64,000 nt of DNA from Psychroserpens luteolus (GCF_021032705.1 NZ_JAHVXI010000002.1:496001-560000); one strand, 5' to 3'; positions 25,564 through 34,820 are shown, counted from the first letter of the stretch. Made by a program: numbers and translations. Notes: a model not told the origin generated them from the sequence alone.

Positions 25564-25647
25564 AAAAACTACCTACAACAACGTGTATAATCAATTGCTA
25601 GTTCTCTGTATACTCGGAAAATAATCACCGTAGGTAAACCATTGTTG
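25564..25647 (+). repeat. Truncated attC-like repeat E13
   Basis: The left arm TACCTACAAC (25570-25579) is a perfect complement of its cassette start GTTGTAGGTA (24510-24519). The interior is CAACGTGTATAATCAATTGC, then CGGAAAATAATCACCGTAGG. The right arm is shortened to AAACCATTGTTGGGG, lacking the usual CACGAACA stretch. It is the last array repeat before the converging minus-strand genes. Confidence 0.72.
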
Positions 25648-25746
25648 GGGATTTTAATATAAAGATGTATACCAATAACGAATATATAATTTATGACATG
25701 ACTTTATTCATTATAGCTAATTTTTTATTTCTAAATAATATGTAAT

Positions 25747-26373
25747 CTATTGCTTAACTAAAACCATGTTCAATGGCATCTCGTAATTATTGACAATTTG
25801 ATTGGTGTTAGAGTCTTTTCCCAAATCCACTTTATTTGTCCAAGTAAGTTGGTCTGCATTACCATTACTTCCTAAATTAAATTCCAACTTTAAGTCAGAC
25901 GACAGTACGTGTTTTTCGATATCAGGCTCAGCAATGGCCATAAAATATGTATTTACATTAGGAGGTAAGATGAGAAAGTTTTCATAATCTCCTAGAGTTT
26001 GATAAACTTTTTCTGATAAAAAACCATCCGAAATTATACAATTTTCGCATGGAGTTGTATAAGTATTATAGATTTCCACACCATTAACCGTAAGTTTAAA
26101 TTGTGCATCAAGTTCATCAACAAAACTATTTTCATGAGTTTCTTGATGTAATAGTTTACTAAAGGTTATTTCAAATACTGCATTATTTAGGGTATTCTCA
26201 TACTTCCACGTTCCTACAAATTTATCTAGAACATTATTCACGTCCTTAAAGTATCTATTATTTAATTGAGAGGGAGGTACAGTCCATTCTGTCTCAACAG
26301 GAACTTCTGTTTGTTGAGCATTAACTGATATTGTTATTAAAAATGCTAGTGCTGTAATAAGTATATGTCTCAT
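25747..26373 (-). CDS. Unknown secreted protein with FxGTW motif
   Basis: This 208-residue protein has a signal peptide (SVNAQQ). Residues about 45-75 contain DKFVGTWKYENTLNNAVFEI, a GTW motif reminiscent of lipocalin or calycin folds; similar flavobacterial proteins are grouped, I believe, as DUF6705, but I cannot confirm this here. Two Cys (PCENC) are conserved-looking. It sits 4 nt downstream of a lipoprotein gene and is co-transcribed with it. Confidence 0.72.
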   Translation of the reverse strand: MRHILITALAFLITISVNAQQTEVPVETEWTVPPSQLNNRYFKDVNNVLDKFVGTWKYENTLNNAVFEITFSKLLHQETHENSFVDELDAQFKLTVNGVEIYNTYTTPCENCIISDGFLSEKVYQTLGDYENFLILPPNVNTYFMAIAEPDIEKHVLSSDLKLEFNLGSNGNADQLTWTNKVDLGKDSNTNQIVNNYEMPLNMVLVKQ

Positions 26374-26377
26374 AATA

Positions 26378-27886
26378 TTAATCTAATTTACAAAATTTTG
26401 CAATATTTCCGTTAGCATCATATAATGCCTTTAGAATTTCCAAATCTGGGAAATTTTCTGATAAAAAAGTTTTAAAAGCTGTTTCATGAGCATCCCAATC
26501 TGTGGTTCCTAAAGTTTTTATAATGTTTGTTAACTTTTTATCTAGATTTCTACGGTTTCTATCTTTTGTGTAATCCTTAGTATTGTTAAGAATATTCTGA
26601 ACATTAGTAACCCTAAGAACATATGTTCTACTATTTATTCCTCTTGACACTACAAAATTCGTTACTTGACTTGCGGCATCATTGCTAGTTAAAGCCATCT
26701 TTTTTATCATATTTATATGCTCTGCAATATCTAAGCCACTTGGGATTTTACGTACAGGTCTTAAACTTAAGTCCTGAGATGGATGAAAATGACAGCCTAC
26801 CATAGTGTTATTTGCTAATGGCGGAAAATCTAATCTATTACCAAATTTACTTGTTGGTAATACTTCTGAGAAATTATCATCATTATATGTAGTAGGGTCA
26901 GCAGGTGCATTACCTATATAAATATAACGTTTACCATCCTCTACTGCATTCTGAGCTCCAAGATTCTTTAACCTATTTATTTCTGCCTTTATTTCAGGAG
27001 TATTTGCTATTTCTGTTAATCCTGATGGATTTGTACAGTCTTGATTAAGACTGTCAAGGTCTTTGGCTTTTACGCAATCACCATTGGTATTTATTATTCC
27101 AACTTGTCCATTAACTAAAATACAAGGTTCACTGGGATTTGGATTTGTATTTACGTCACCGTTACCACCACCTCCGCCTGAGTCTCCATCATCAATGGTT
27201 TCATTTTCTCCACCAGTATCTATACAAATAGGTCCACAAGATTGATATGTATAAGCTGCTCTATCATCACTTGGGTCATATTCACATGATGTGTCTCCAC
27301 ACTCATGTGCTGAATCACTGGAACAAGGTACACAAAGTGTTTCACACACTCTAAAACAATTACTACGATTAAGCACTCCCGATAACGTACCATTATCTAA
27401 TTCGCTTATTAGAATTTCGGCAGACTCACTTAAATCTTCTCCTTGACTAATGGCTAAATATTCTTCCGCAGTAACGTCATACTGTACTAAATATTCATCG
27501 TAAGACTCAGTATCAACATTGTAATGCAATATAAGATTTTCGATATAATATTGTGGGTTAACACTCATTAATGTGAACGTATACGTATGTGTTTCAGCAT
27601 AGGTCATATACAATACATTATCAGTTAAAACAGTAACACTATCTGAATCCAACGTTCTGTATAAAACTGACGAATTTAAACCTCTTTTTATTTGCTTTAG
27701 TTTTTTATTAACTTGAGTGAGATTCGGTATTTCATCATAAGATAAACTTCTACTAATAATTTCTCTAACACCAGTAGAAATCTCTTTTTCAACAATTTCA
27801 TCATCTCTTTGACAAGAATGAAATACAAATAAAATTCCTAAAAAAAGAAATCCAATTTTGATATAGATTTTAAACTTATTAGACAT
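26378..27886 (-). CDS. Large lipoprotein with a JAMM-like motif
   Basis: This 502-residue protein starts at the ATG at 27886, giving a lipobox (FHSC, Cys25); the 12 codons upstream are not convincing. The middle (about 175-230) is rich in Cys (CFRVCETLCVPC and more), followed by a Gly/Asp linker. The C-terminal region has H366-x-H368-P, and 14 residues later S383-x-x-D386, the order of zinc ligands in JAMM/MPN+ peptidases; no upstream Glu was pinpointed. A JAMM-like peptidase is therefore a tentative idea. It lies between the comM stop and the array. Confidence 0.7.
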   Translation of the reverse strand: MSNKFKIYIKIGFLFLGILFVFHSCQRDDEIVEKEISTGVREIISRSLSYDEIPNLTQVNKKLKQIKRGLNSSVLYRTLDSDSVTVLTDNVLYMTYAETHTYTFTLMSVNPQYYIENLILHYNVDTESYDEYLVQYDVTAEEYLAISQGEDLSESAEILISELDNGTLSGVLNRSNCFRVCETLCVPCSSDSAHECGDTSCEYDPSDDRAAYTYQSCGPICIDTGGENETIDDGDSGGGGGNGDVNTNPNPSEPCILVNGQVGIINTNGDCVKAKDLDSLNQDCTNPSGLTEIANTPEIKAEINRLKNLGAQNAVEDGKRYIYIGNAPADPTTYNDDNFSEVLPTSKFGNRLDFPPLANNTMVGCHFHPSQDLSLRPVRKIPSGLDIAEHINMIKKMALTSNDAASQVTNFVVSRGINSRTYVLRVTNVQNILNNTKDYTKDRNRRNLDKKLTNIIKTLGTTDWDAHETAFKTFLSENFPDLEILKALYDANGNIAKFCKLD

Positions 27887-28007
27887 AAAATTAGGTTTGT
27901 TAGATTGATTAATTAACGTCAAATTGAATTGGAATAGTGTAACTACAAATAAAATGATTTATTCAATACAAAATATACTTAGAACTACGTATATTAATTT
28001 ACAATAC

Positions 28008-29546
28008 TCAATTCAACCAGCCTTCGCGATCCATACTGCGATATTGAATGGCTTCGGAAATGTGAGTTCCTGTAATCGACTCCGATGCTTCCAAGTCGGC
28101 AATAGTTCGCGATACCTTCAGAATACGATCATAAGCTCTCGCAGATAAGTTTAATTGCTCCATAGCATGCTTCAAAAGATTTAATGAGGCTTTATCAAGC
28201 TTGCAATGCTTTCGGATGTGCTTGGTTGTCATTTGCGCATTGTAATGCACGGTTTCCGAATTTGCAAAACGTAGGGTTTGTACCACTCTTGCTTCTGTCA
28301 CACGCTTTCTTATCGCTACTGAAGATTCACCTTTTCTATCATCGGATAATTTGTCAAAAGGTACAGGTGTCACCTCTATATGAATATCGATACGATCTAA
28401 TAATGGTCCAGACACCTTACTCAAATACCGCTGCATTTCCGCAGGCGATGATGTCACTGGCGCATTGGGATCATTAAAATAACCTCCCGGACTCGGGTTC
28501 ATGCTGGCCACCAACATAAATGATGACGGATAAGTCACCGTGAATTTTGCTCTGGAGATAGTAACTTCTCTATCTTCTAAAGGCTGTCGCATCACCTCTA
28601 AAACTTCACGCTTAAATTCTGGTAGCTCATCTAAAAATAACACACCATTATGAGATAACGATATTTCTCCTGGCTGCGGATAACTGCCACCTCCAACTAG
28701 AGCGACATTGGAAATGGTATGATGCGGACTGCGAAACGGACGCTGTGACATGAGTCCTGTATGTGCTTTTACACGCCCAACAACAGAATGTATTTTAGTT
28801 GTCTCTAAAGCTTCGTGTAAAGTCATTGGCGGCAAAATACTTGGTAATCGTTTGGCGAGCATGGTCTTCCCAGCTCCTGGCGGTCCAATCAAAATGATGT
28901 TATGTCCACCCGCTGCAGCTATTTCCATACAACGCTTAATACTTTCTTGCCCTTTTACATCGCTAAAATCAAATTCTGGAAAGTCTAAATTCTTGTAAAA
29001 TTCTTCTCGTGTATTGATAATAGTTTGTTCTAACGGTTCTTCTTTATCAAAATAGTCAATGACTTGCTTGATATTATCTACACCATAAACATCTAAACCA
29101 TCAACAATTGCTGCTTCTTTGGCATTCTGCTTCGGAAGGATAAATCCTTTAAACCCCTCTTCCCTAGCTTTAACAGCAATAGGCAAAGCGCCTTTTATAG
29201 GTTGTAGGTTTCCGTCGAGAGATAATTCACCCATAATAAGATAGTCATCAAGGTACTTGGCCTTAATTTGTTTGGATGCCACAAGGACACCAATGGCCAA
29301 CGTAAGATCGTAAGCAGAACCCTCTTTACGCAAGTCGGCTGGAGACATATTAATAATGATCTTCTTCCCTGGAATTTTATAACCGTTATTTTGAAGTGCG
29401 GCAGCAATGCGAAAATTACTTTCTTTGATAGCATTATCTGGCAAACCTACCAGATGATAGCCAATACCAGAATCGACATTAACTTCTACAGTTATCGTGG
29501 TAGCTTCAACACCAAAGACAGCACTACCAAAAACTTTTTTAAGCAT
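28008..29546 (-). CDS. comM: YifB/ComM family Mg-chelatase-like AAA+ ATPase
   Basis: This 512-residue protein has an N-terminal ChlI-type domain (about 1-170), an AAA+ core with Walker A GPPGAGKT (221-228) and a Walker B-type segment [11 protein letters not shown], and a C-terminal helical domain. ComM in transformable bacteria is a hexameric helicase that helps branch migration during DNA uptake. Length is normal. Its last codons are duplicated at 24358-24409, suggesting the 3' end served as an insertion point that was restored on entry. Confidence 0.93.
   Translation of the reverse strand: MLKKVFGSAVFGVEATTITVEVNVDSGIGYHLVGLPDNAIKESNFRIAAALQNNGYKIPGKKIIINMSPADLRKEGSAYDLTLAIGVLVASKQIKAKYLDDYLIMGELSLDGNLQPIKGALPIAVKAREEGFKGFILPKQNAKEAAIVDGLDVYGVDNIKQVIDYFDKEEPLEQTIINTREEFYKNLDFPEFDFSDVKGQESIKRCMEIAAAGGHNIILIGPPGAGKTMLAKRLPSILPPMTLHEALETTKIHSVVGRVKAHTGLMSQRPFRSPHHTISNVALVGGGSYPQPGEISLSHNGVLFLDELPEFKREVLEVMRQPLEDREVTISRAKFTVTYPSSFMLVASMNPSPGGYFNDPNAPVTSSPAEMQRYLSKVSGPLLDRIDIHIEVTPVPFDKLSDDRKGESSVAIRKRVTEARVVQTLRFANSETVHYNAQMTTKHIRKHCKLDKASLNLLKHAMEQLNLSARAYDRILKVSRTIADLEASESITGTHISEAIQYRSMDREGWLN
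28014..28065. repeat. Direct repeat of the comM 3' end (right copy)
   Basis: These are the 3'-terminal codons of comM, matched at 50 of 52 positions by 24358-24409. The two differences are a silent TAT/TAC change and a change at the upstream edge of the match. Confidence 0.85.
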
Positions 29547-29550
29547 AAAC

Positions 29551-29581
29551 AGAATATTTTTCTAAATATAGAAAATATTCT
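29551..29581. promoter_or_regulatory. 10-bp inverted repeat upstream of comM
   Basis: AGAATATTTT and AAAATATTCT flank an 11-nt spacer, starting 5 nt upstream of the comM ATG. It could be an operator or an mRNA hairpin that affects translation. Evidence is limited to symmetry. Confidence 0.35.
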
Positions 29582-29670
29582 ACATAAAGTAATATGATTC
29601 ACACAAAATTTCAAGTATAAACACTGGGTTTTACTTACCAGTATTTATACTTCAAAATTAGAATCTCATA

Positions 29671-29910
29671 ATGCATAACTTAAAGACTAATCAAAACTCT
29701 AAAGTTATGAAAATCGTAAACAGAACTAGCGCCAAATTAAGTTACACCTTTAAATACGCAACTGGAGTTGGGTGTGGAGTTGTACCAGTTGGAAAAAGCG
29801 TACAAAAATCCTTTCCAGAACCTGGAACATTATTTGTTTCTACTGTTGGATCAATTGAATATTCAGATGTTACAAATGAAACCATTATTCTAACGGCAGA
29901 AATTTCTTAA
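29671..29910 (+). CDS. Unknown small protein
   Basis: This frame is 79 residues from the ATG at 29671, or 67 from the ATG at 29707 (MKIVNRTSAKLSYTF). I favour the inner start only slightly. It has no signal peptide; it contains a Gly/Val/Pro-rich middle and ends ETIILTAEIS, suggesting a small beta sandwich. It was not recognised. A hairpin terminator follows, and the glycosyltransferase gene starts 71 nt downstream. Confidence 0.55.
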   Translation: MHNLKTNQNSKVMKIVNRTSAKLSYTFKYATGVGCGVVPVGKSVQKSFPEPGTLFVSTVGSIEYSDVTNETIILTAEIS

Positions 29911-29924
29911 TTTCTTTGATTTAC

Positions 29925-29959
29925 CAAGGCGCATCTTGATATATTTAATGTGCGCCTTG
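29925..29959 (+). terminator. Candidate terminator after the small protein gene
   Basis: CAAGGCGCA (29925-29933) pairs perfectly with TGCGCCTTG (29951-29959) across a 17-nt loop. The following sequence is T-rich but not an uninterrupted T run. Confidence 0.55.
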
Positions 29960-29981
29960 ATAATTTAAATTCAAAAATTAA

Positions 29982-31214
29982 ATGAGTTATCGTCCAAAAA
30001 TATTAATTATTGGAGATGCCTATATTCCTACTGGATACGCTAGAGTGATAAGAAGTATTTTTGAACCATTAGCTCAAAAATATGAATTATGGCAATTAGC
30101 TATTCGATACAATGGAGAGCCGCATGACTATCCATGGCAATTAATCCAAGCGAATAAATTGGGCGACCCCTACGGATTTGATCAATTAGGTCCAATTGCA
30201 AAGTCCATGAATTCTGAAATTATATTTATTTTATATGATATCAACTTTCAGGGCAAGTATTTAGAAATTCTTAAATCTCATAATTTAAAGTCTAAAATTG
30301 TATGCTATTCACCAGTAGAATCTGGACCCATACCAATCGAACTATTAAAAACAATTAATCGCTTTGATCATTATACTGTTTTCACAGAATTTGCTAAGAA
30401 TGAAATTAACAAAACCTTAAAAGAGTATCGTCTAGAAAATGGTTCTTTTAAATTTCCCAAGGTTCAAGTTATACCGCATGGCATAGATACAAATACGTTT
30501 TATCCATTGGCCGATAAGAAGATCGAAGGTAAAACTGTATCAGGGAAGAACTTAGCAAGACAAAGAATCGGATTAACCGATGAGGCTCAAAATAATTCTT
30601 TTATTGTTTTAAATGCCAATAGAAATATGTTCAAAAAACGTTTAGATATAACAATTCAAGGATTTGCTAAGTTTGCGCATAATAAACCTAAAAATGTTAA
30701 ACTGTATCTTCACACAGCAATGCAATATACAGGTTGGAATATAGCTTTACTTGCAAAACGATTTAATATTGAAGATCGGATTATTCTAACAACAGATCAA
30801 AACAAACATCCTGAAGTCACTAGTGAATATTTAAATTTAATATATAACGCCTGCGATGTAGGTATCAATACTTCTACAAACGAAGGTTGGGGATTGGTGA
30901 GTTTTGAGCACGCAGCTACTATGAGTCCACAACTCATACCAAATCATACCTGCTTATCAAATTTATGGGAAAATTCTGCTTTAATGTTAAGTTCCAAATA
31001 CACTATGATAAATACTAGTGATCATTGTGATAGCTATATTATCACTGCAGATGAAGTTGCAAATGCTCTAGAACACATATACAATGACACCTCATTAAGA
31101 AAACGAATAACTATAAATGGGTATAAAAATGCTACTAAAAAGGAATACCATTGGAGTGTTATTTCAAAATCTTGGGATCAATTGTTCAGAACCTTAATAA
31201 AAGAATCTATATAA
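29982..31214 (+). CDS. Glycosyltransferase, GT4 type
   Basis: This 410-residue cytoplasmic protein has the GT-B fold of retaining family-4 enzymes. The N-terminal Rossmann half begins ILIIGDAYIPTGYARVIRS. The C-terminal half (about 165-405) has the sugar-nucleotide site pattern IPHGIDTNTFYPL, NANRNMFKKRLDITIQGF, and the E-x7-E motif in NEGWGLVSFEHA. Donor and acceptor are unknown. No sugar genes flank it, so an orphan role in glycan or surface modification is possible. Confidence 0.87.
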   Translation: MSYRPKILIIGDAYIPTGYARVIRSIFEPLAQKYELWQLAIRYNGEPHDYPWQLIQANKLGDPYGFDQLGPIAKSMNSEIIFILYDINFQGKYLEILKSHNLKSKIVCYSPVESGPIPIELLKTINRFDHYTVFTEFAKNEINKTLKEYRLENGSFKFPKVQVIPHGIDTNTFYPLADKKIEGKTVSGKNLARQRIGLTDEAQNNSFIVLNANRNMFKKRLDITIQGFAKFAHNKPKNVKLYLHTAMQYTGWNIALLAKRFNIEDRIILTTDQNKHPEVTSEYLNLIYNACDVGINTSTNEGWGLVSFEHAATMSPQLIPNHTCLSNLWENSALMLSSKYTMINTSDHCDSYIITADEVANALEHIYNDTSLRKRITINGYKNATKKEYHWSVISKSWDQLFRTLIKESI

Positions 31215-31272
31215 TAATTATGAAATTAAACTGGTACATAATATTCAATCCTAAGCTCTCCTCATAGTAGAA

Positions 31273-32607
31273 TCACCTTTCATTTTTAAGAGCATCAGTA
31301 GGCTTAGGAACAAAATGTCCTTTTCCACCAGCTCTATCGTCATCAAACGTTACAGGAATATCATCATTAAGTGTGCGTTCATTCCAAGTTATATGTTGAG
31401 TCCCATCATCCTTTTTGACCATTGTAATACAGTCTTCAACTGGGCAAACCAAAGAACACAAATTACATCCTACGCAGTTTTCTTCAATAATACTCGGAAT
31501 TCTATTTACTGGATCATCAGATAAAGCAATAGCCTGATGTGCACCATCATCACAAGCTATATAGCATAAATCACAGCCAATACATTTATCAGCATTAATT
31601 TCGGCTACGACCTTATGCTTTAAATTAAGATGTTTCCACTCTGTTACATTTGGTAATGCCTTACCTGCAAAGTCATAAATGGTGTTGTATCCTTTGTCTT
31701 CCATAAACTGACGCAAACCAGCTTCCATTTCACGCACAATACCAAAGCCATAATGCATTACAGCAGTACATACCTGTACAGAAGTAGCTCCTAACAAGAT
31801 AAACTCTACAACATCACGCCATGTTTCAATACCTCCAATACCAGATAATGGTACTTTTCCAATTTCAGGATGCTGTGCTAAATCTTTTAGCATGTGCATA
31901 GCAATCGGTTTAACTGCTGGACCACAATAACCACCATTAGTTCCCTTTCCATCTACAATGGGATAAGGAGCATACGAATCTAAGTCAATACCAACAATAC
32001 TCTTAATCGTGTTGATTAACGAAATAGAATCTGTTCCACCTTGAACTGCTGCTAATCCAGGATCGGTGATATGAGATATATTTGGTGATAGTTTTGTAAT
32101 CACAGGAATTTTAGCAGCCTCTTTAACCCAACCAACAATTGTTTTTAACACTTCTGGTTCTTGACCAACAGCAGATCCCATTCCTCTTTCACACATACCA
32201 TGAGGACAACCAAAATTAAGTTCTATTCCATCGGCTCCTGCATTTTCAACATCCTTGATAATTTGTTCCCACTCTGCTCTACTCTCCACCATTAAAGATG
32301 CAATAACAGCGTGGTCAGGAAAATATTTTTTTACTTCTTCGATTTCCCTGAGATTATCGGCTAAAGGTCTATCTGTAATTAACTCAATATTATTGAAACC
32401 CATCATTCTGGTATTTCTATAATTTACAGAACCGTAACGACTAGACACATTGACAACTGGCACACCTAATGTTTTCCATACTGCTCCTCCCCAACCTGCT
32501 TCAAAAGCCTTCATAATCTGGTATCCAGAATTTGTTGGTGGCGCTGAAGCCAACCAAAAAGGATTAGGTGCTTTTATACCTGCAAAATTTATTGATAAAT
32601 CTACCAT
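31273..32607 (-). CDS. preA: NAD-dependent dihydropyrimidine dehydrogenase, catalytic subunit
   Basis: This 444-residue enzyme subunit reduces uracil or thymine to the dihydro form with PreT. The N-terminal FMN barrel (about 1-310) has conserved segments NPFWLASAPPTNSGY, GADGIELNFGCPHGM and LSGIGGIETWRDVVEF. The C-terminal ferredoxin part (about 335-420) has two 4Fe-4S motifs (CIGCDLCYIAC and CVGCNLCSLVCP). It is the last gene of the pyrimidine operon and lies 9 nt downstream of preT. Length and motifs match the family. Confidence 0.95.
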   Translation of the reverse strand: MVDLSINFAGIKAPNPFWLASAPPTNSGYQIMKAFEAGWGGAVWKTLGVPVVNVSSRYGSVNYRNTRMMGFNNIELITDRPLADNLREIEEVKKYFPDHAVIASLMVESRAEWEQIIKDVENAGADGIELNFGCPHGMCERGMGSAVGQEPEVLKTIVGWVKEAAKIPVITKLSPNISHITDPGLAAVQGGTDSISLINTIKSIVGIDLDSYAPYPIVDGKGTNGGYCGPAVKPIAMHMLKDLAQHPEIGKVPLSGIGGIETWRDVVEFILLGATSVQVCTAVMHYGFGIVREMEAGLRQFMEDKGYNTIYDFAGKALPNVTEWKHLNLKHKVVAEINADKCIGCDLCYIACDDGAHQAIALSDDPVNRIPSIIEENCVGCNLCSLVCPVEDCITMVKKDDGTQHITWNERTLNDDIPVTFDDDRAGGKGHFVPKPTDALKNER

Positions 32608-32616
32608 GTCTATATC

Positions 32617-33939
32617 TTATTTATTTAACCAATTATGAATTCCTTGCGCTGCCATTTTACCATCATAGGCTGCATTTACAACTTCGGCTCCTCCATTTAC
32701 GGCATCTCCTCCTGCAAAATACTTAGCATTGGATGTTTGAAATTCACTATTGATTTTAATTCTTGTTTTCTTATCTATATCTAAGTCATCAATTAAATCA
32801 TATAGATGACCTTGTTTGGCTTGACCTGTTGCTTTAATAACCATATCACATCTAACAATGAAAGTGTTATTCATATTTGTTTGCAATTTGCCTTCAACCA
32901 ATTCTGTCTTGGCAAACTTTACGCCTTCTACATGTCCATTTCCAACAATTCCAATTGGTGTCACATTGAACAGGCTATCTACACCAGCACTAATAGCTAA
33001 ATCATATTCAAAACCATAAGCGCCCATATTTTCTTTCGAATTTCTATACGCCAAAACTGTTTTACGTGCTCCCATTCTAGCCGCTTCAGACGCAGCATCC
33101 ATAGCTGTATTTCCACCACCAATAACCACAACTTTAGCTGGAACCTTAGTGTTATGATGTTTCATGCGTAACTCTTCAATAAATTCAACTGCGCCAACAA
33201 CACCTTTCTTATCCTCTCCTTCCAAACCTAAATGTCTAGTAGCTCCTAAACCGACACCAATAAATATGGCATCATAATTAGTTTCGAGCATTGTCAATTC
33301 GTCTTTTGAGTCAATTGCAGTATTATATTTAATGTTGAAACCTAACTGGTTTTGTAAGTACTCAACTTCTTTTAATACTTCTTCATTAGTGATTTTATAA
33401 GGTGCTATACCATGAACCGTCAATCCAGAAGGCTTGTCTTTAGCTTCAAATAAATCAACCTCATACCCTAAAGTTCTTGCCTCACAAGCACAAGCTAGTC
33501 CTGCAGGTCCAGCACCAATAACGGCTATTTTCTTTCCATTAGATGCACCAACTTTAAATAGTGTTTTATTAGCATCTATTGTTTTATTGGTGGCATAATT
33601 TTGCAACCTACCTATTTGAATTGGTGGCACATCCTGATGGTTATATACACAGGCACCTTCACATAAAACACCAGTAGGACAAACGACACCACAAGCATTT
33701 CCTAACCAATTAGAATCAAAAATTGTTTTGGATGCGCCTGTCACATTATCAGTATGAATTTGCTTTATAAATAACGGAATATCAATATGTGTCGGACAAG
33801 CCTGAACACAGGGAGCATCGTAACAAAATAGACATCGTGAAGCTTCATAATAAGCTTCAGTATCATTCATTAGCGGTTTTTTCTGCTTAAAATTCTTATC
33901 GAATTCGGCTTTTGTTGTTGGTCTTTTATATTCTGCCAT
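32617..33939 (-). CDS. preT: NAD-dependent dihydropyrimidine dehydrogenase, electron-transfer subunit
   Basis: This 440-residue subunit passes electrons from NAD(P)H through FAD and iron-sulfur clusters to PreA. The N-terminus holds Cys-rich motifs (CLFCYDAPCVQACP and VCPTGVLCEGACV); an FAD site follows (VIGAGPAGLACACEA) and a pyridine-nucleotide site (VVIGGGNTAMDAASEA). The fold is that of the small glutamate synthase subunit (GltD-like). It is co-transcribed with preA. Confidence 0.95.
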   Translation of the reverse strand: MAEYKRPTTKAEFDKNFKQKKPLMNDTEAYYEASRCLFCYDAPCVQACPTHIDIPLFIKQIHTDNVTGASKTIFDSNWLGNACGVVCPTGVLCEGACVYNHQDVPPIQIGRLQNYATNKTIDANKTLFKVGASNGKKIAVIGAGPAGLACACEARTLGYEVDLFEAKDKPSGLTVHGIAPYKITNEEVLKEVEYLQNQLGFNIKYNTAIDSKDELTMLETNYDAIFIGVGLGATRHLGLEGEDKKGVVGAVEFIEELRMKHHNTKVPAKVVVIGGGNTAMDAASEAARMGARKTVLAYRNSKENMGAYGFEYDLAISAGVDSLFNVTPIGIVGNGHVEGVKFAKTELVEGKLQTNMNNTFIVRCDMVIKATGQAKQGHLYDLIDDLDIDKKTRIKINSEFQTSNAKYFAGGDAVNGGAEVVNAAYDGKMAAQGIHNWLNK

Positions 33940-33941
33940 AT

Positions 33942-34808
33942 CTATAAATCTGTTAATCTACCATAAGTTTCTGGACGCCTGTCTCTAAAAAATTGCCATG
34001 TAGAGCGTACTTCTTCAATGAGATCCAAATCAAACTCGGCAACAAGCAACTCATCATCATCACGAGATGCTTCTGCAAAAATTTGTCCACGAGGATCAAC
34101 GAAATATGATTGTCCGTAAAACTTTCCAAGGTTCCAAGGTTTTTCTTCACCAACACGATTAATACAGCCCATAAAATAACCATTAGCTGCGGCATGTGCT
34201 GGCTGTTCTAGCTTCCATAAATACTCACTTAAACCAGCAACTGTTGCCGAAGGATTATAAACGATCTCGGCGCCATTTAGCCCTAATGCTCTTGCGCCAT
34301 CTGGAAAATGTCTGTCGTAACAGATATAAACACCAACTTTAGCGTACTTGGTTTGAAATACTGGGTATCCTAAATTTCCAGGTTTAAAGAAAAATTTCTC
34401 CCAAAATCCTGTTGTATGCGGAATATGATTTTTTCTGTATTTTCCTAAATAGGTTCCATCTGCATCAATTACTGCTGCAGTATTATACAAAACACCTGGC
34501 TGTTCCTTTTCATATATCGGAACAATAATGACCATATTATGTTTTTTAGCTAAAACTTGCATTTTCTCAGTAGTTGGACCTGGGACAGACTCGGCAGATT
34601 CGTACCATTTTCGGTCTTGGCCAGGGCAAAAATATGGTGTGTTAAAAATTTCTTGTAAACATAAAATTTGTACCCCTTGTCGTCCTGCTTCTTCTATGTA
34701 AGGAATATGTTTATCATACATAGCATCCATTATTTCTTGAATTGTTCCTTCTCCTTCAGTCATAGGAAGACTCATTTGTATCAATCCTGATTTTACTTTT
34801 CTTGGCAT
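33942..34808 (-). CDS. Beta-ureidopropionase (N-carbamoyl-beta-alanine amidase), nitrilase family
   Basis: This 288-residue enzyme would hydrolyse N-carbamoyl-beta-alanine to beta-alanine, CO2 and ammonia, the third step of reductive pyrimidine breakdown. The nitrilase catalytic triad is visible: Glu in LCLQEIFNTPYF, Lys in YRKNHIPHT, and Cys in VGVYICYDRHFPDGAR. Cytoplasmic. It starts 12 nt after the dihydropyrimidinase stop and ends 2 nt before preT. Nitrilase-family substrates are hard to assign alone; the operon makes this assignment strong. Confidence 0.92.
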   Translation of the reverse strand: MPRKVKSGLIQMSLPMTEGEGTIQEIMDAMYDKHIPYIEEAGRQGVQILCLQEIFNTPYFCPGQDRKWYESAESVPGPTTEKMQVLAKKHNMVIIVPIYEKEQPGVLYNTAAVIDADGTYLGKYRKNHIPHTTGFWEKFFFKPGNLGYPVFQTKYAKVGVYICYDRHFPDGARALGLNGAEIVYNPSATVAGLSEYLWKLEQPAHAAANGYFMGCINRVGEEKPWNLGKFYGQSYFVDPRGQIFAEASRDDDELLVAEFDLDLIEEVRSTWQFFRDRRPETYGRLTDL

Positions 34809-34820
34809 AATAGTTTAATT

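Noticed and set aside
6786-25647. Classical integron attC sites
   Set aside because: The right cores (GTTGAGC, GTTGTAT, GTTACAA, ATTACCT and others) do not all fit GTTRRRY, and no IntI gene is visible in the window, so I call them attC-like rather than attC.
3811-25647. CRISPR array
   Set aside because: The repeats are about 130 nt long, imperfect, and spaced by whole genes, with no short unique spacers.
25648-25746. Another repeat fragment after E13
   Set aside because: AATAACGAATATATAATTTA resembles the left part of a repeat, but there is no core or right end; too short to support.
28184-28998. Plus-strand frames opposite comM
   Set aside because: These are antisense shadows of the comM coding frame without family features or ribosome sites.
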